Source: Balaenoptera acutorostrata (lineage: Eukaryota; Chordata; Mammalia; Artiodactyla; Balaenopteridae). Taken from it: a DNA stretch of 64,000 nucleotides. A program made the position numbers and the translations under genes. The stretch's first letter is position 1; every line of letters starts with the position of its first letter. Under the pieces are notes generated by a model. It searched no databases, was not told where the DNA came from, and was given only the letters and a program-made list of their open reading frames with translations. The stretch is taken from contig NC_080081.1 in NCBI RefSeq assembly GCF_949987535.1, positions 53,082,153 through 53,146,152 on the forward strand. The letters are read 5' to 3'. Positions 47,557-58,570 of this stretch are shown here, piece after piece.

Positions 47557-47985
47557 TTTTTTTTTTTTTTTTTTTTTGACACATTGTCTTATTTTATTCA
47601 AATACCAGTCTGCCCACACATGGCCCAAGAACACCCAAATAATACAGCAAATAATCACATGTTAAAGATTGGTCTTCAGACATCATAGCCAATGATGCCA
47701 CACTTGCCGATGATCTCCCAACATAAAACCATATCTACACCTAAGTGGTCACAAACCATTCAGTAGAGCTTCCTTAACTGTGAGGTGTTTGAAGCACTAT
47801 GGACAGTTTGAGCACTATTGACAATTTTTTTCAATCTCTGAATAGCTGTAGGGATCTCAGCAGGGGGGGAAAGAACCAGCTCAAACTTGGCATAGTGCCA
47901 AAATGTGACCAGTTGAGGCTTCAAGTAAGTCACAACAGCATTGACCAGGACCAGGGCAACTCTCCATGGAACATGCTACATATAG
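47557..47985 (-). pseudogene. ATP5MG: Processed pseudogene of ATP synthase membrane subunit g
   Basis: ATP5MG encodes subunit g of mitochondrial ATP synthase, a small inner-membrane protein that helps hold the dimer interface. On the minus strand, translated pieces read ALVNAVVTYLKPQ, FWHYAKFELVL, AEIPTAIQRLKKIVNSAQT and, after frame changes, EIIGKCGIIGYDV at the normal C terminus. A 3' UTR with an AATAAA-type signal and a 21-base poly-A (T run 47557-47577) follows. There is no intron, the first roughly 15 codons are missing or altered, and frameshifts follow the SAQT segment, so it is a dead retrocopy made by L1 machinery. The parent gene is not in this window. Confidence 0.88.
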
Positions 47986-48559
47986 ACAGTATCCTCAGGT
48001 ACACTGCCCCCTAGTGTTCTGTACTGAATAGCCAGCATATCTTTGCTTCCTTCTGCCACTCCAGCGCTCCTTCTCCCCCAATCAGAAAACATTGATCAAG
48101 CCTGAAACGAGGAACATGAGTTTTTTCAATAGTTATTGTTGATTGCATAAAATTTGCATTTGGCTTCCTCCAAATGTTAGCCATTTTCGTTTTCAAAATA
48201 CTCTTGGTAGCATTCAAAAACTTCAGTTTTCAAAAATTGTGACCTTGCTATGTCCTTAAGGGTTATTTTACATTATCTTTTGAGGCATCGAATGCTTTTA
48301 ATTCAATGAAAGCATAAGTCTCCAGTGTCTGAGTCAGGGATCTAATAGGAAAAAAATAGATCCCTAAGATCTAGGATAGAAATATTTGAAAGTTGAGCCT
48401 GAGAGTCAGGAGCTCCTCAAGTCATCTGAATCTTCCAGAGCAGTGGAAGCAGTATTCTTCACCTTGAGTGAGCAGAGTAGCCACCCTTCTCCCAAAGACT
48501 TGACCTCATGGGAAGTTTTTGTTCTCAGACTCTGCCTTTCTACGCCTTACCTGGTAACC
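47986..48559. other. Spacer, possible ERV-L leader, unresolved
   Basis: No named feature; part may belong to the ERV-L that follows. Confidence 0.4.
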
Positions 48560-49115
48560 AGGATAAGGTAAGGTCTTTGCAGAACCAGAACTCTGAGAGA
48601 AAATAGATTCCATGCTGAAGGAGTTTCAGGACCTAGACAATATGTATTGTCAGAAACACTGAATATATATGGGAATGGATCCTGAGAATGTTATAGCAAG
48701 ACACAAAGAATTTACTGCTCAATGGGAGAAATTTTACAAATGTGTGAGCACACAAACATGATTCACCATTTAAAGTTCTAGCATAGGGTAGTAAATTGGC
48801 CTCAATATTTCATTGGATGGCTCTCTGAAACCTGAGAGGAAACAACCTACAGAGAATTAAGAGAGAGATCCAAATATTTTTGACAAACTATAGGATGTAT
48901 AAGAAGTCTCAAAAAGATGAGAGTACTAGAATTGACGTCTTATGAAAGAACCAAAAGTGTGCCACAGAAGTATGTTCTCTGTGAGGTTTCAAACTATAAT
49001 TTCTTGAGAAATTAACGTGGAGCGCTCTAAAGGAGGGAGTGGTGGAACTGGTATTTTTAAGACGCTCAGTGGTAACTGACCTTTGTAAACTAGATTTGCC
49101 TACAGTAGATGCTGG

Positions 49116-49133
49116 AAAAAAAAAAAAAAAAAA
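49116..49133. repeat. Poly-A run
   Basis: Eighteen A inside the ERV-L part. Confidence 0.9.
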
Positions 49134-50536
49134 CCTCCCTATCATCCTTATCACTTAATCATCAGAAACGATGTGGATATAATTTCTATAATAGGCGTTA
49201 AGGCCACAATGGCAATTAGTATTTTTATTCACAGGGATCTGTGTCAGTAGCTAATAAATTATGTTATTACTAGGGTCAAGAAGAACAGCCAAATAAGCTG
49301 GTACTCAACTTGCCTAATAAAAAAACAACTGAAATTTGGTGAGTAGAGACTGATCTCAGCATCTGCAATGGACAATTGAAACCCCTGATTCAGTTCTCAA
49401 ATCTAAGTTAGTATACTGTCCCAGTGTCCTTGAATAAAAAAGCTGTAATTCAGTAAGTAATCTGAGGCTTAGAGTATGGTCAGGGTAAGGTTTCATCAGG
49501 TAAAAGAAAATGTGGAGTTTATTTCATAACAGAAACAGGTCTGATCTGACACTGGAACCAGGCAGCCGACATACCATCACGTTCCTTCATTTAGATTGAG
49601 GGGCTTAGTAGGTCAGGCAATACACTGAGTATTGCCCTAAATTTAAATACTCTACAGTTATTTCCTTACTCCCTAATTATATAATTAGGCCAGACATGGC
49701 CTAGTTAAACCTTCACATTATTTCCCTGCCCTAAAGAGCAAGGTTGTGATCATAGGAAGAGCCAAGTGTATGCCCTTGAAATTGCAAAATCTTACCAAGA
49801 TATTCATTTAGAATAAACGCCATATATTTGGAGGAATTACAGGGATTAATACCACTCTTAAAGATTTAAGGAGTGGTACTAAGTATACCCTTGTTAATTT
49901 TTTTCTGTTTTACACCTGTAAAAACTAGTTGGATATTAGTGGATGGTGATGAACTATTGTGAGCTGAAACAGGTGGCAACACCAATAATAGCTGTCCTTA
50001 TGTATTAAGTATATATACTGGTTAAACAACATATTGGAATATATCTATTGAACTGGTAAAGATGTTCTTTTCAATCCCTAACAGTGGGAGGGTAAAAGAA
50101 AAAAAAGTTCACCTTCACAAAGCAGGAACAGAAGTACACCTTCAATATTTGCTTCCAGAGCTATGTCATCTCTTCTATCAGATATAATCTAGTCAGCTGA
50201 AACCTTGACTGTCTCGACATTCCACCAATGTCAAGCTGTTCTATTATACTAATTGTAATGTGCTAATTTAATCTGGTAAGCATGAAATGTCAAATATACT
50301 AGATGCCCTGGTAGGACACATGCCTGCCAGAGAGCTGGAAACAAACCCCATGAGTTAAGGGTCTGTGACCTGGGTGAAGGTTCTATTCGGACAAAGAGTC
50401 TGAGATATACTGGGACATTCTGTTTAAAGTAAATGAAAAGTCATTACACCTTGTGCCTCCCAATATTAAAAAGAAGCCTCAAGATTTGGGAGGATATAAT
50501 ATACTTGGGGATATTGCTCCAAACAATTGATCAGTG

Positions 50537-50544
50537 GCTTAGAA
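50537..50544. repeat. hAT target-site duplication (left), GCTTAGAA
   Basis: Perfect 8-bp match to 56490-56497, on opposite sides of a 5.9-kb insertion. Confidence 0.9.
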
Positions 50545-51277
50545 CGGCTGTCCCAGAGACCGGTTTCATGGAAGACAATTTTTCTATGGACCAGGGGCAG
50601 AGGGAATGATTTTGGGATGATTCAAGTGCATTACATTTAGTGTGTACTTTATTTCTATTATCATTACTTTGTAATATATAATGAAATAATTATACAACTC
50701 ACTATAATGCAGAATCAGTGGGAGCCCTGAGCTTGTTTTCATGCAACTAGATGGTCCCATCTGGGGGTGATGGGATACAGTGACACCTGAAGTGTGTTGT
50801 TTATGTCGGGTATACTCCATAATCTCCTTTTGGTTGCTGTCACTGCAGAAAACCCTGCTTCACAAAGATAAGATGCTGGAAATGGAAGCAGGCTTTTCAG
50901 TGCTTTTGTGGCAATCTCAGGATATTCCACCTTGACTTTACTCCAGAACATATGGAGATTTGCAGTTGTCTCAAACATACTTTTAAGTCCACCGTCATTT
51001 GCGGTCTCAAGCATTTGATCCTCTTCTAGCACAGACAAAGTCGATTCACCTGACTTATTCACAAATGGGTCGAGGATCCATTCCTTCTCAGTTCGGGGGA
51101 TTTTTGTGGTTGTGAAGTAATGCTCAAACTCTTTTGAAAGCTGAGATAGGTGATCATGCAGCAGCTGGGAGAAAGAAGGCCCTAGCTCAGTCTCTTTCAA
51201 AATCCCTGCTAATGTTTGAAATATGTCAAAAATCCCAATGTTTACTCATTACCCCCATAATTCCAGTTTGGCTTTCA

Positions 51278-51457
<180 letters not shown>

Positions 51458-51863
51458 TCATAACTCAAAAACTGTGGCCAGAAATCCACGTTTAGAAAGC
51501 CATCTCACTACTGTGTATAAGAGAAGAATTGTGTGCTCTGCATCCATCTCCTCACAGAGCTGTGTGAATAGACGTGAGTTAAGGGCATATACTTTAATAT
51601 GGTTGATAATTTTAATCACATCTTGCAAAATGTTGTTAACTTCAGGTGACACTTTCTGGCTAGCCAGCATTTCTCTGTGGATGACTCAGCGTGCAGACTC
51701 ATATTCAGAAGCAACCTCTTTGACCCTAGTAGTGAAACAAGAAAGCTGTCCATTCATGGCAACCACTCCATCTGTTGATAAACTGATACAAAATGACCAA
51801 TTCATTTTTCCTGATATATAATCATTAAAAGGCTTGAATAGTTCTGCAGCTGTGGTGTTGTCG

Positions 51864-51884
51864 AAAAAAGTGCAAATAACACAC
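51864..51884. repeat. Target-site duplication of L1-D (left)
   Basis: 21 bp starting AAAAAAGTGCAAATAAC; matches 55120-55140 at 17 of 21 positions and begins in an A run as L1 nick sites do. Confidence 0.75.
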
Positions 51885-51959
51885 AGACAGCAGAAGCAAG
51901 GAGAACTATAATTCTGCAGCCTGTGGAAGGAAAACCACATTCACAGAAAGATAGACAAA

Positions 51960-52856
51960 ATGAAAAGATAGAGGACTATGTACCAGATGGAGGAACAAGA
52001 TAAAACCCCAGAAAAAGAATTAAATGAAATGGAGATAGGCAACCTTCCAGAAAAAGAATTCAGAATAATGACAGTGAAGATGATCCAGGACCTTGGAAAA
52101 AGAATGGAGGCAAAGATCGAGAAGATGCAATAAATGTTCAGCAGAGATCTAGAAGAATTCAAGAACAAACAGAGGTGAACAATACAGTAACTGAAATGAA
52201 AAATACATTAGAAGGTATCAATAGCAGAATAACTGAGACAGAAAAATGGATAAGTGACCTGGAAGACAGAATGGTGGAACTCACTGCCACAGAAAGAATA
52301 AAGAAAAAAGAATGAAAAGAAATGAAGACAGCCTAAGAGACCTCTGGGACAATATTAAATGTACCAACATTCACATTATAGGGGTGAAAGAAGGAGAAGA
52401 GAGAAAGGACCCGAGAAAATACTTGAAAAAATTATAGTCAAAAACTTCTCTAACATGGGAAAGGAAATAGTCAATCAAGTCCAAGAAGAGCAGAGATTCC
52501 GAGGCAGGATAAACCCAAGGAGAAACATGCCGAGGCACAGAGTAATAAAATTGAAAAAAATTAAAGACAAAGAAAAATTATTAAAAACAACAAGGGAAAA
52601 ACAACAAATAATAAAAAAGGGAACTCCCATAGGGTTAAAAGCTGATTTCTCAGCAGAAATTCTACAAGCCAGAAGCAAGTGGCATGATATATTTAAAGTA
52701 ATAAAAGGGAAGAAATTATAACCAAGATTACTCTACCAAGCAAGGATCTCATTCAGATTTGATGGAGAAATCAAAAGCTTTACAGACAAGCAAAAGCTAA
52801 GAGAATTCAGCAGCACCAAGCCAGCTCTACAACAAATGCTAAAAGAACTTCTCTAA
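51960..52856 (+). pseudogene. L1-D ORF1, broken
   Basis: From an ATG at 51960 to the family stop at 52854-52856. The N-terminal part carries EIGNLPEKEFRIMTVKMIQ. There is a stop near 52130 and frameshifts near 52170 and 52300. The RNA-binding part is open at 52359-52721 with RRNMPRHRVIKLKKI and GLKADFSAEIL. Confidence 0.88.
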
Positions 52857-52914
52857 GTGGGAAACACATGACAAGAAAAGGACCTACAAAAACAAACCCA
52901 AAACAATTAAGAAA

Positions 52915-54901
52915 ATGGTAATAGGAACATACATATTGATTATTACCTTAAATGTGGATAGTTTAAATGCTCCAGCCAAAAGACACAGGCTCACTGAATG
53001 GATACAAAAACAAGAGGCATATATATGCTGTCTACAAGAGACCCACTTCAGACCTAGCGACACATACAGACTGTAAGTGAGGGGATGGAAAAAGATATTA
53101 TATGCAAATGGAAATCAAAAGAAAGCTGGAGTAGCAGTACTCATAGCAGGTAAAATAGACTTTAAAATAAAGAATGTTACAAGAGACAAGGAAGGACACT
53201 ATATAATGATCAAGGGATCAATTCAAGAAGAAGACATAACAATTATAAATATATATGCACCCAACATAGGAGCACCTCAATATGTAAGGCAAATGCTAAC
53301 AGCTATAAAAGAGGAAATTGACAGTAACACAATAATAGTGGGGGAGTTTAACACCCCACTTCCACCAATGGACAGATCATCCAGACAGAAAATTAATAAG
53401 GAAACCCAAACTTTAAATGACACAATAGACCAGATAGATTTAATTGATATTTATAGGACATTCCATCCGAAACCAGCAGATTACACTTTCTTCTCAAGTA
53501 CACATGGAACATTCTCCAGGATAGATCACATCTTGGGTCACAAATCAAGCCTTGGTAAATTTAAGAAAATTTAACTCATGTCAAGCATCTTTTCTGACCA
53601 CAATGCTATAAGGTTAGAAATCAATTACAGGGGTGGGGGAGAACACAAACACATGGATGCTAAACAATATGTTACTAAATAACCCAGAGATCACTGAAGA
53701 AATCAAAGAGGAAATCAAAAAATACATAGAGAAAAATGTCAATGAAAACATGATGACCCAAAACCTATGGGATACAGCAAAAGAAGTTCTAAGAGGGAAG
53801 TTGATAGCAATACAATCTTTCCTCAAGGAACAAGAAAAATCTCAAATAAACAATGTAATATTATACCTAAAGGAACTAGAGAAAGAAGAACAAACAAAAC
53901 CTAAAAGTCAATAGAAGGAAAGAAATCATAAAAATCAGAACGGAAATAAATGAAATAGAAACAAAGAAAACAATAGCAAAGATCAATAAAACTAAAAGCT
54001 AGTTCTTTGAGAAGATAAAGTTGAGAAACCTTTAGCCAGACTCATCAAGAAAAAGAGGGAGAGGACTGAAATCAATAAAATTAAAAATGAAAAGGAAGTT
54101 ACAACAGACACCACAGAAATACAAAGCATCATAAGAGACTATTACAAGCAACTCTATGCCAATAAAATGGACAACCTGGAAGAAATGGACAAATTCTTAG
54201 AAAGGTATAACCTTCTAAAGATTAATCTCCAAAATATATAAATAGCTCATGCAGCTCAATATTAAAAAAACAAACAACCCAAGCAAAAAATGGGCAGAAG
54301 ACCTAAATAGACATCTTTCTCCAAAGAAGACATACAGATGGCCAAGGGGCACATAAAAAGCTGCTCAGCATCACTAATTATTAGAGAAATGCAAATCAAA
54401 ACTACAACGAGGTATCACCTCACACCAGTTAGAATGGGCATCATCAGAAAATCTACAAACAACAAATGCTGGAGAAGGTGTGGAGCAAAAGGAACCCTCT
54501 TACACTGTTGGTGGGAATGTAAATTGATACAGTCACTATGGAGAACAGTATGCAGATTCTTTAAAAAACTAAAAATAGAATTACCATATGACCCAGCAAT
54601 CCCACTACTGGGCATATACCCAGAGAAAACCATAATTCAAAAAGACACATGCACCCCAGGGTTCACTGAAGCACTATTTACAATAGACACGTCATGGTAG
54701 CAACCTAAATGCCCATTGACAGATGAATGGATAAAGAAGAGGTTGTACATATATACAGTGGAATATTACTCAGCCGTAAAAAGGAACAAAATTGGGTCAT
54801 TTGCAGAGACATGGATGGACCTAGAGTCTGTCATACACAGTGAAGTAAGTCAGAAAGAGAAAAACAAATAGTGTATATTAACACATACATGTGGAATCTA
54901 G
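52915..54901 (+). pseudogene. L1-D ORF2, broken, with the RT core deleted
   Basis: The endonuclease is present (ATG 52915; open 53077-53574 with VGEFNTPL, where the family has D rather than E, so a key acidic residue is changed). The linker piece is 53633-53914. Near 54215 the sequence passes from the RT fingers directly to the C-terminal part (54338-54700, with a [13 protein letters not shown] zinc-knuckle-like segment). Compared with L1-B about 1.8 kb is missing, including TRQGCP and FADD. Dead. Confidence 0.9.
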
Positions 54902-55119
54902 AAAAATGGTACAGATGAACCAGTTTGTAAGGCAGAAATAGAGACACAGATGTAGAGAACAAATGTATGGACACCAAGGTGGAAAATGTGGGGGTGGTTG
55001 TGGTGGTGGTGGTGAGATGAATTGGGAGATTGGAATTGACATATATACAGTAATATGTATATAATAGATAACTAATAAGAAACTGTGTATAATAAATAAA
55101 TTAATTAAATTAAATTTTT

Positions 55120-55140
55120 AAAAAAGTCCACATAACATAT
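55120..55140. repeat. Target-site duplication of L1-D (right)
   Basis: Pair of 51864-51884. Confidence 0.75.
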
Positions 55141-56489
55141 CCTGGTGCACATCCTCCTGAAAAACATAATGCACAAAAACAAGCATTGTTGCCTTGTTGT
55201 CAACATTGGTAGACCCGTCAACCTGGATTGTGTGCCATGGTGACTCTTTAATCCTCTCTAACACTTGTACCTCAATATCCTCTGCTATTTCATCAATTCA
55301 TCTAATTATGGTGCTAGCAGAAAGAAGAACATGTGCTACCTTTCGAACTGCAGCCTCTCCTAAAATTTCACTACAAATGTCCTTAGCAGCAGGCAGGATC
55401 AACTCTTCACTAACAGTAAAGGGCTTCTTAGCTTTAGCAATGTGGTTAGCCACTAAGAATGATGCTCTCAGTGCAGACACATTTGATGAAGAGGTGGCCT
55501 TCAATAATTGCATCTGTTCTTCATGTTCACGTTTTTTTCTTTTGAAAAACTCCAAAGGCTTGTCTTTTAATGCAAGGTGTTTCGTCTCCACTTGGTGAAG
55601 TAGTTTTGACGGTTTCATGGCTTCGTTGGGTAGCCAGTTGCCACATATCATACAAAGCAGCCTTGGAGAATGTGAATCACCTGTTGCAATGAACCCATAA
55701 TTTAAGTAGGACTCTTGGTTTTTTTCCTTTAAATGCAGCTTTCTTTTTGTTGGCAGTCTTAGAGTCTTCTGCTGTCTCATCATTGGGTCTTTCCCCATTT
55801 TCAAAGAAGCTCTCCAATGACATTTGTTTTTTACTCATTATGGCTAGGGTTAGCTTGTGGGCTTACCAAAACTGCGACTGAGACAAGAGTGTAGTGTGGG
55901 AAAGAGGCACGGATAGAAGTGGTAAATAAAATAATGGGCAGGACACACATGGACTAAAATAAATGTCGGACTCTGACTTAAAACTTGCCACCAGATGCAG
56001 CTGTACAATTGAAGTACATCCACTCACTTGCCACTGTAAAGTCCACCACCAGATGCAGCTTAATTGTCATTTGCCACTCACTGATAGGGTTTTGATATGA
56101 GTCTGCAAGCAATTGATTTATTATGGTCTCTGTGCAGTCAAACCTCTCTGCTAATGATAATCTGTATTTGCAGCCACTCCCCAGCTCTAGCATCACCACC
56201 TCAGCTCCACCTCAGATCATCAGTCATTAGATTCTCATAAGGAGTGAGCAACCTAGGTCCCTCACATGCACAGTTCACGCTGTGAGGGTTTGTGCTCCTA
56301 TGAGAATCTAATGCCGCTGCTGATTTGACAGGAGGTGGAGCTCAGGAGGTTATGTGAGCAACGGGGAGTGGCTGCAAATGCAGATGAAGCTTCACTTGCT
56401 CGCCTGCCACTCACCGCCTGCTGTGTGACCTGGTTCCTAACAGGCCACGGACGGGTACTGGTCCATGGCCCAGGGGTTGGGAACGCCTG

Positions 56490-56497
56490 GCTTAGAA
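56490..56497. repeat. hAT target-site duplication (right), GCTTAGAA
   Basis: Pair of 50537-50544. Confidence 0.9.
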
Positions 56498-56640
56498 GAC
56501 TGGTCATTTCAAATGACGGCAAATGAGAGTTTTATAATAAGTTCAGGATGCAAGACAAGCTCCTATCACATAGGTCTTATGATTCAGTTTATGACCTTCT
56601 AACACCCAAAGATGTTTAAGTTATCAGTAGTTAATAAATG

Positions 56641-58176
56641 TGCAATGTGCAGTTTCTTCCTAGCAAGTCCTAACAAGGGAGGTGCAGTGCAGACCCATCT
56701 AGAGTTCTAGAATAAGTTTGTGTTTTCTGTGGAATACACTTTATTTTCCATTTGAAAAATTACTTATTTCAACCTCTGCTGAACCCATGTATTGAATTTT
56801 TCATTTCAGTAACTGTACATTTAAACTTTAGAATTTCTGTTTTTTTAGTTTCTCATTTTCTATTGAGGTGAACTATTTCCTGATTCATCATTTATTCTTT
56901 AATTCCTTGAACAGACTTTAAGTTGGGAGGGGGGAATATTTATAATAGATGATTTGAAGCTTTTGTCTGCTAAGTCCAACATCTGGACCTACTTAGAATC
57001 AGTTCCTATTATCCACTTTTTATTTTTTTCTTTAATGAGTATGGATGACATATACTTATTTATTTTTTTTTATCTTTTGATATCTTGTTAAAAATGTAAT
57101 ATAGCAATTCTGGATTCTGAATTTCCCCTTTAGGATTTTGTAACTGTTATTTCATCGTTTGTAATTTGCCTAGATTTTAATTGTAAAATTTTTCTTCCCT
57201 GTAGTGTACAGCTGGTGTTGATTTTGCTTGGAATTTTTAAGTTATTCTCTTCTTTTTAAAAAAATTAATTAAAGATTTTTTTTTTTAATTTACAGTTGGC
57301 TTCCTAGTGGTTGTCATAGTTTCCACATGACTTAGTGATTAGCCAATGATTTGGACATTAGATATGCTCAAATTCCTCATGCCTTCAACCCTCTGCTGAT
57401 TGGGCAAAAGTGCTGCAGACCCCAGCTACACTTACCTGAATATTTTTTATGAATAAACATTTCACAATTTGATGTTTCTCTTATGTCAGTTTCTAGAACC
57501 CCAAAATGGTTGTTTCAGACAATTTTTTCCAGTTTTATTCTTGATTTTTTGGGAGAAGATTTACTAATATCTGAATTCTGCCATAGCCAGAAATCACAAC
57601 TCTTCATTGACTTTTACTCTTCACCATGTGCAGGAATCAAGAGATCTTAACCATTAAATGGAAAGAAATGAATTTATTTCTTGATTAAAACACAGGTTTT
57701 TGAGATTCTTAAACATAATGTGAATAGAAAAGATACAAGCAAATAAATATCATTTCAACTCACTGATTGCTTTATTTCATTTGCATTACTGGAATTTTAC
57801 TGATCCCTACACAAATCTGCTTACTAAGTTTCCTCTAAAACAATTTGCTAATCTTGAACCCATTACATGCTCAACAATGAGACTGTTGGGACATCAGCAT
57901 TCTGGACTACTAATGGTTCCAATTCACAGAAGAAATAGGGTGAAAACAAAAATGTAGGGTGAGGTCTATGGAATCAGATCAATTCTGGTGATTGCTATAA
58001 TCATGGTGAAGGAAGTGGTCAACTGAAATGTAAAAAGGCAGAAGTTATGTATAAAATAGAAGAAAGGTAGGAAAGACATAGTGATAAAAATGCAGGGAAA
58101 AGTGAATTGTTAAGATCTATGTTTGCAGAAACTTGCTTCTGGGAATGCTGCTTAGTTAGGTGAGGCAAATTAAGTT
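56641..58176. other. AT-rich spacer, nothing recognised
   Basis: Possibly more decayed ERV-L at its left edge; otherwise no named feature. Confidence 0.5.
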
Positions 58177-58188
58177 CCCACAGCTTTT

Positions 58189-58557
58189 TGTTTGTTTGCT
58201 TTTTTCAGGTATATTTTATTATTTTTAACTTTACAAACGCGACAGAAGATGGATGGTCCTAATTTTATTTAAAAAAAAAATTATATATATATATATATAT
58301 TTTAATTTTATTTATTTATTTTTGGCTGTGTTGGGTCTTTGTTGCGGCACGCCGGCTTTCTCTAGTTGCGGTGAGCAGGGGCTACTCTTTGTTGCGGTGC
58401 ACAGGCTTATTGTGGTGGCTTCTCTTGTTGCAAAGCACAGGCTCTAGGCATGCAGGCTTCAGTAGTTGTGGTACGTGGGCTCAGTATTTGTGGTTTGCGG
58501 GCTCTAGAGTGCAGGTTTAGTAGTTGTGGCGCATGGGCTTAGTTGCTCCGCGGCATG
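58189..58557 (-). mobile_element. 5'-truncated CHR SINE with extra 3' sequence
   Basis: SINE body about 58320-58557 on the minus strand; its tRNA-like 5' head is missing. Beyond the AT-rich tail, non-SINE sequence runs on to about 58189. Flanks CCCACAGCTTTTT (58177-58189) and CCCACAGTTTTAA (58558-58570) form a probable duplication, so the extra part was inserted with the SINE. A (TA)n run is at 58281-58302. Confidence 0.7.
58281..58302. repeat. (TA)n microsatellite
   Basis: About 11 TA units. Confidence 0.9.
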
Positions 58558-58570
58558 CCCACAGTTTTAA

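Larger units (their letters stand above)
51885..55119 (+). mobile_element. L1-D: 5'-truncated, internally deleted L1
   Basis: Starts in the 5' UTR just ahead of ORF1 (AGAAGCAAGGAGAACTA-type sequence, as in L1-B), contains ORF1, the endonuclease part of ORF2, then jumps at about 54215 to the ORF2 C-terminal region, and ends in a 3' UTR with an AATAAATAAATT tail. It is closer to L1-B than to L1-A/C. Inserted in the hAT transposase gene, in opposite orientation to it. Confidence 0.9.

Noticed and set aside
55298..55804. BED-finger frame as a possible domesticated ZBED-type host gene
   Set aside because: It sits in place within a complete hAT element with target duplications and is cut by an L1 insertion; the rest of the transposase is broken.
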